A DNA stretch of 6,326 bases, from positions 1 through 6,326 of the forward strand of contig JAOUIC010000109.1 of the NCBI GenBank assembly GCA_029884275.1. The letters run 5' to 3'. A model generated the notes under the pieces. It was not told the DNA's origin. It saw only the letters and a program-made list of their open reading frames with translations, and searched no databases. Both the position numbers and the translations under genes were made by a program. Shown here piece after piece: positions 4,838-6,326 of this stretch. Position 1 is the first letter of the stretch; each line of letters begins with the position of its first letter. The DNA comes from Gemmatimonadota bacterium. Its GTDB lineage: Bacteria; Gemmatimonadota; Gemmatimonadetes; Gemmatimonadales; GWC2-71-9.

Positions 4838-6326
4838 CTAGCGTGAGAAGTCCTCACCCAGGCTCGCCCGCCGCTGCATCGCCTCGAACCCTGAGCGGGC
4901 GGCTTCTTCCGGCGAGACGAGCGACACCAGGACTCCCGCGAGGAACCCGAGGGGCATCGTGACAATGGCGGGGTTCCTGAAGGGGAACCAGGCCACCTCG
5001 CGGCTCAGCAGGTCGATCTGCACGGTTGGCGAAAGCCAGATCAGCAGCATCGTCCCCAGCGTGCCCGTCACCATCGCCGCTACCGCTCCCATGGTGGTGC
5101 ACCCCCGCCAGAACATCGACAGGATCAGCGCCGGAAAGTTGCCGCTCGCCGCGATCGCGAAGGCCAGTCCCACCATGAACGTCACGTTCTGCCCCTCGAA
5201 CGCGATGCCTGACAGTACGGCCAGCGCGCCCAGCAGGAGCGTCGTCACCCGGGCGACCCGGAGCTCCTCGCCGGGCCGCGGACTGCCCCGCCGCACCACG
5301 CTGACCCAGAGGTCGTGGGACAGCGCCGCCGCGCCGGAAAGGGTCAGTCCCGCAACCACCGCCAGGATGGTCGCGAACGCCACCGCCCCGATGAACCCCA
5401 GGAACGCCTGCCCTCCCAGCAGCTCGGCCAGGAGCGGGGCGGCCATGTTGCCGCCCGGGTCCGCCGTCCGGATCCGTTCCGGTCCAACCAGCACCATGGC
5501 GCCGTAGCCGATGATGACGATGAGCAGGAAGAACGCGCCGATCAGCAGGGTGGCGTAGAACACCGAGCGCCGTGCCGCCTGCGCATCCGGCACGGTGTAA
5601 AACCGCATCAGGATGTGCGGCAGCCCGGCGGTCCCGAACATCAGCGCGAGTCCGAGCGAGACCGCGTCCACCGGATCGGCGATCAGCGCCCCCGGCGCCA
5701 GGACCTGGGCGCCTTCCGCCCCGGCGGCGGCCGCGAAGACCTGGACCGGGGAGAGGCCGAACTGCAGCAGCACCAGGATCGTCAGGATCACTGCTCCCGC
5801 GAGCAGGAGGATGGCCTTGACGATCTGCACCCACGTCGTGGCCAGCATGCCCCCGAAGAGGACGTAGACGATCATCGCCGCCCCGACGATGACCACCGCC
5901 ATCTCGTAGGAAATCCCGAACAGGAGCCGGACCAGCCCCCCCGCCCCGACCATCTGGGCGATGAGATACAGCAACACGGTGGCCAGGGTGCCGATGGCCG
6001 CAGCGACCCGGACCGGCACCTGGCGCAGCCGTACCGCGACCACGTCCGCGAAGGTGTACCGCCCGAGATTCCTGAGCGGCTCGGCGATGAGGAACAGCAC
6101 GATGGGCCAGCCTACCAGGCCGCCGGCGGCGTAAATCAACCCGTCGAAGCCTCGAAGCGAGACCAGCCCCGAGATGCCGAGGAACGAGGAGGCGCTCATG
6201 TAATCGCCGGCCAGCGCGAACCCGTTCTGCAGCGCGGTGATCGAGCGGCCCGCGGCGTAGAACTGGTCGGGGGTGCGAGTCCGGCGGGCCGCCCACCAGG
6301 TGATGGCGAGCGTGATGGCGAGGACG
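4838..6326 (-). CDS. actP: Cation/acetate symporter ActP (SSS family), N-terminus beyond window edge
   Basis: 495 C-terminal residues are visible; E. coli ActP has 549, so about 50 are missing beyond the right edge. It is an inner-membrane sodium:solute symporter that takes up acetate and related short monocarboxylates with Na+. ActP-specific blocks seen in order are: LQNGFALAGDYMSASSFLGI, NLGRYTFADVVAVRLR, LYLIAQMVGAGGLVRLLFG, VLFGGMLATTWVQIVKA, LMFGTAGLPHILMRFYTV, FLGFIGAVAFATILAVVAG and MVGLAFAIAASGNFPALILS. About 12 hydrophobic segments are apparent. The frame continues upstream without a stop to the end of the window (TLAITWWAARRTRTPDQFYAAGR, part of the first helices), so the Met at 6199 is internal. 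The C-terminus is complete, ending GEDFSR before TAG. Substrate selectivity among acetate, propionate and pyruvate-like acids is inferred. The DUF485 small gene that often precedes actP, and acs, would lie outside the window. Confidence 0.94.
   Translation of the reverse strand, partial: VLAITLAITWWAARRTRTPDQFYAAGRSITALQNGFALAGDYMSASSFLGISGLVSLRGFDGLIYAAGGLVGWPIVLFLIAEPLRNLGRYTFADVVAVRLRQVPVRVAAAIGTLATVLLYLIAQMVGAGGLVRLLFGISYEMAVVIVGAAMIVYVLFGGMLATTWVQIVKAILLLAGAVILTILVLLQFGLSPVQVFAAAAGAEGAQVLAPGALIADPVDAVSLGLALMFGTAGLPHILMRFYTVPDAQAARRSVFYATLLIGAFFLLIVIIGYGAMVLVGPERIRTADPGGNMAAPLLAELLGGQAFLGFIGAVAFATILAVVAGLTLSGAAALSHDLWVSVVRRGSPRPGEELRVARVTTLLLGALAVLSGIAFEGQNVTFMVGLAFAIAASGNFPALILSMFWRGCTTMGAVAAMVTGTLGTMLLIWLSPTVQIDLLSREVAWFPFRNPAIVTMPLGFLAGVLVSLVSPEEAARSGFEAMQRRASLGEDFSR

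Noticed and set aside
4854..6296. 480-codon minus-strand frame overlapping actP in another register
   Set aside because: It is an Arg/Gly/Ala/His-rich shadow of actP, which carries all the family blocks in its own frame.

Overview
This window is GC-rich and gene-dense, with strong G/C preference at third codon positions. It carries parts or all of six protein genes and no RNA gene, transposon or CRISPR array that I can see. The organism is a diderm bacterium: the patatin gene encodes a secreted enzyme fused to an outer-membrane beta-barrel. GC content, a seven-iron ferredoxin of the actinobacterial/Thermus-like spacing type and an ActP-type symporter would suit a Gemmatimonadota-like or other high-GC diderm soil or sediment lineage. 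That placement is an impression from composition and family mix, not a demonstrated assignment.

Layout. At the left edge (1-667, minus strand) a 56-residue small protein of unknown function overlaps by 8 nt the GTG start of a ribonuclease D gene that runs off the window. A divergent intergenic region (668-898) contains a potentially structured leader in front of a plus-strand gene (899-2101). That gene encodes a single polypeptide made of a hotdog-fold acyl-CoA thioesterase domain followed by a complete alpha/beta-hydrolase domain. It converges on a small minus-strand 7Fe ferredoxin gene (2332-2595). The 230-nt gap between them holds three inverted repeats, at least one of which is a good terminator for the ferredoxin. 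Divergent from the ferredoxin is a plus-strand gene (2715-4793) for a patatin-like phospholipase with signal peptide, patatin domain, POTRA-like segment and C-terminal barrel, the type Vd (PlpD/FplA) autotransporter architecture. It converges, 44 nt apart, on a minus-strand cation/acetate symporter gene (actP) whose N-terminal codons lie beyond the right edge.

How the genes relate. Only the small ORF and rnd look like an operon; the rest alternate in strand and are probably independent transcription units. Acyl chemistry recurs loosely (thioesterase/hydrolase fusion, lipase, acetate uptake), but nothing in the layout shows that they form one pathway. I found no convincing new multi-gene system. 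The items most worth a second look are the thioesterase-hydrolase fusion and its leader, the small protein coupled to RNase D, and the two-cysteine type Vd patatin.
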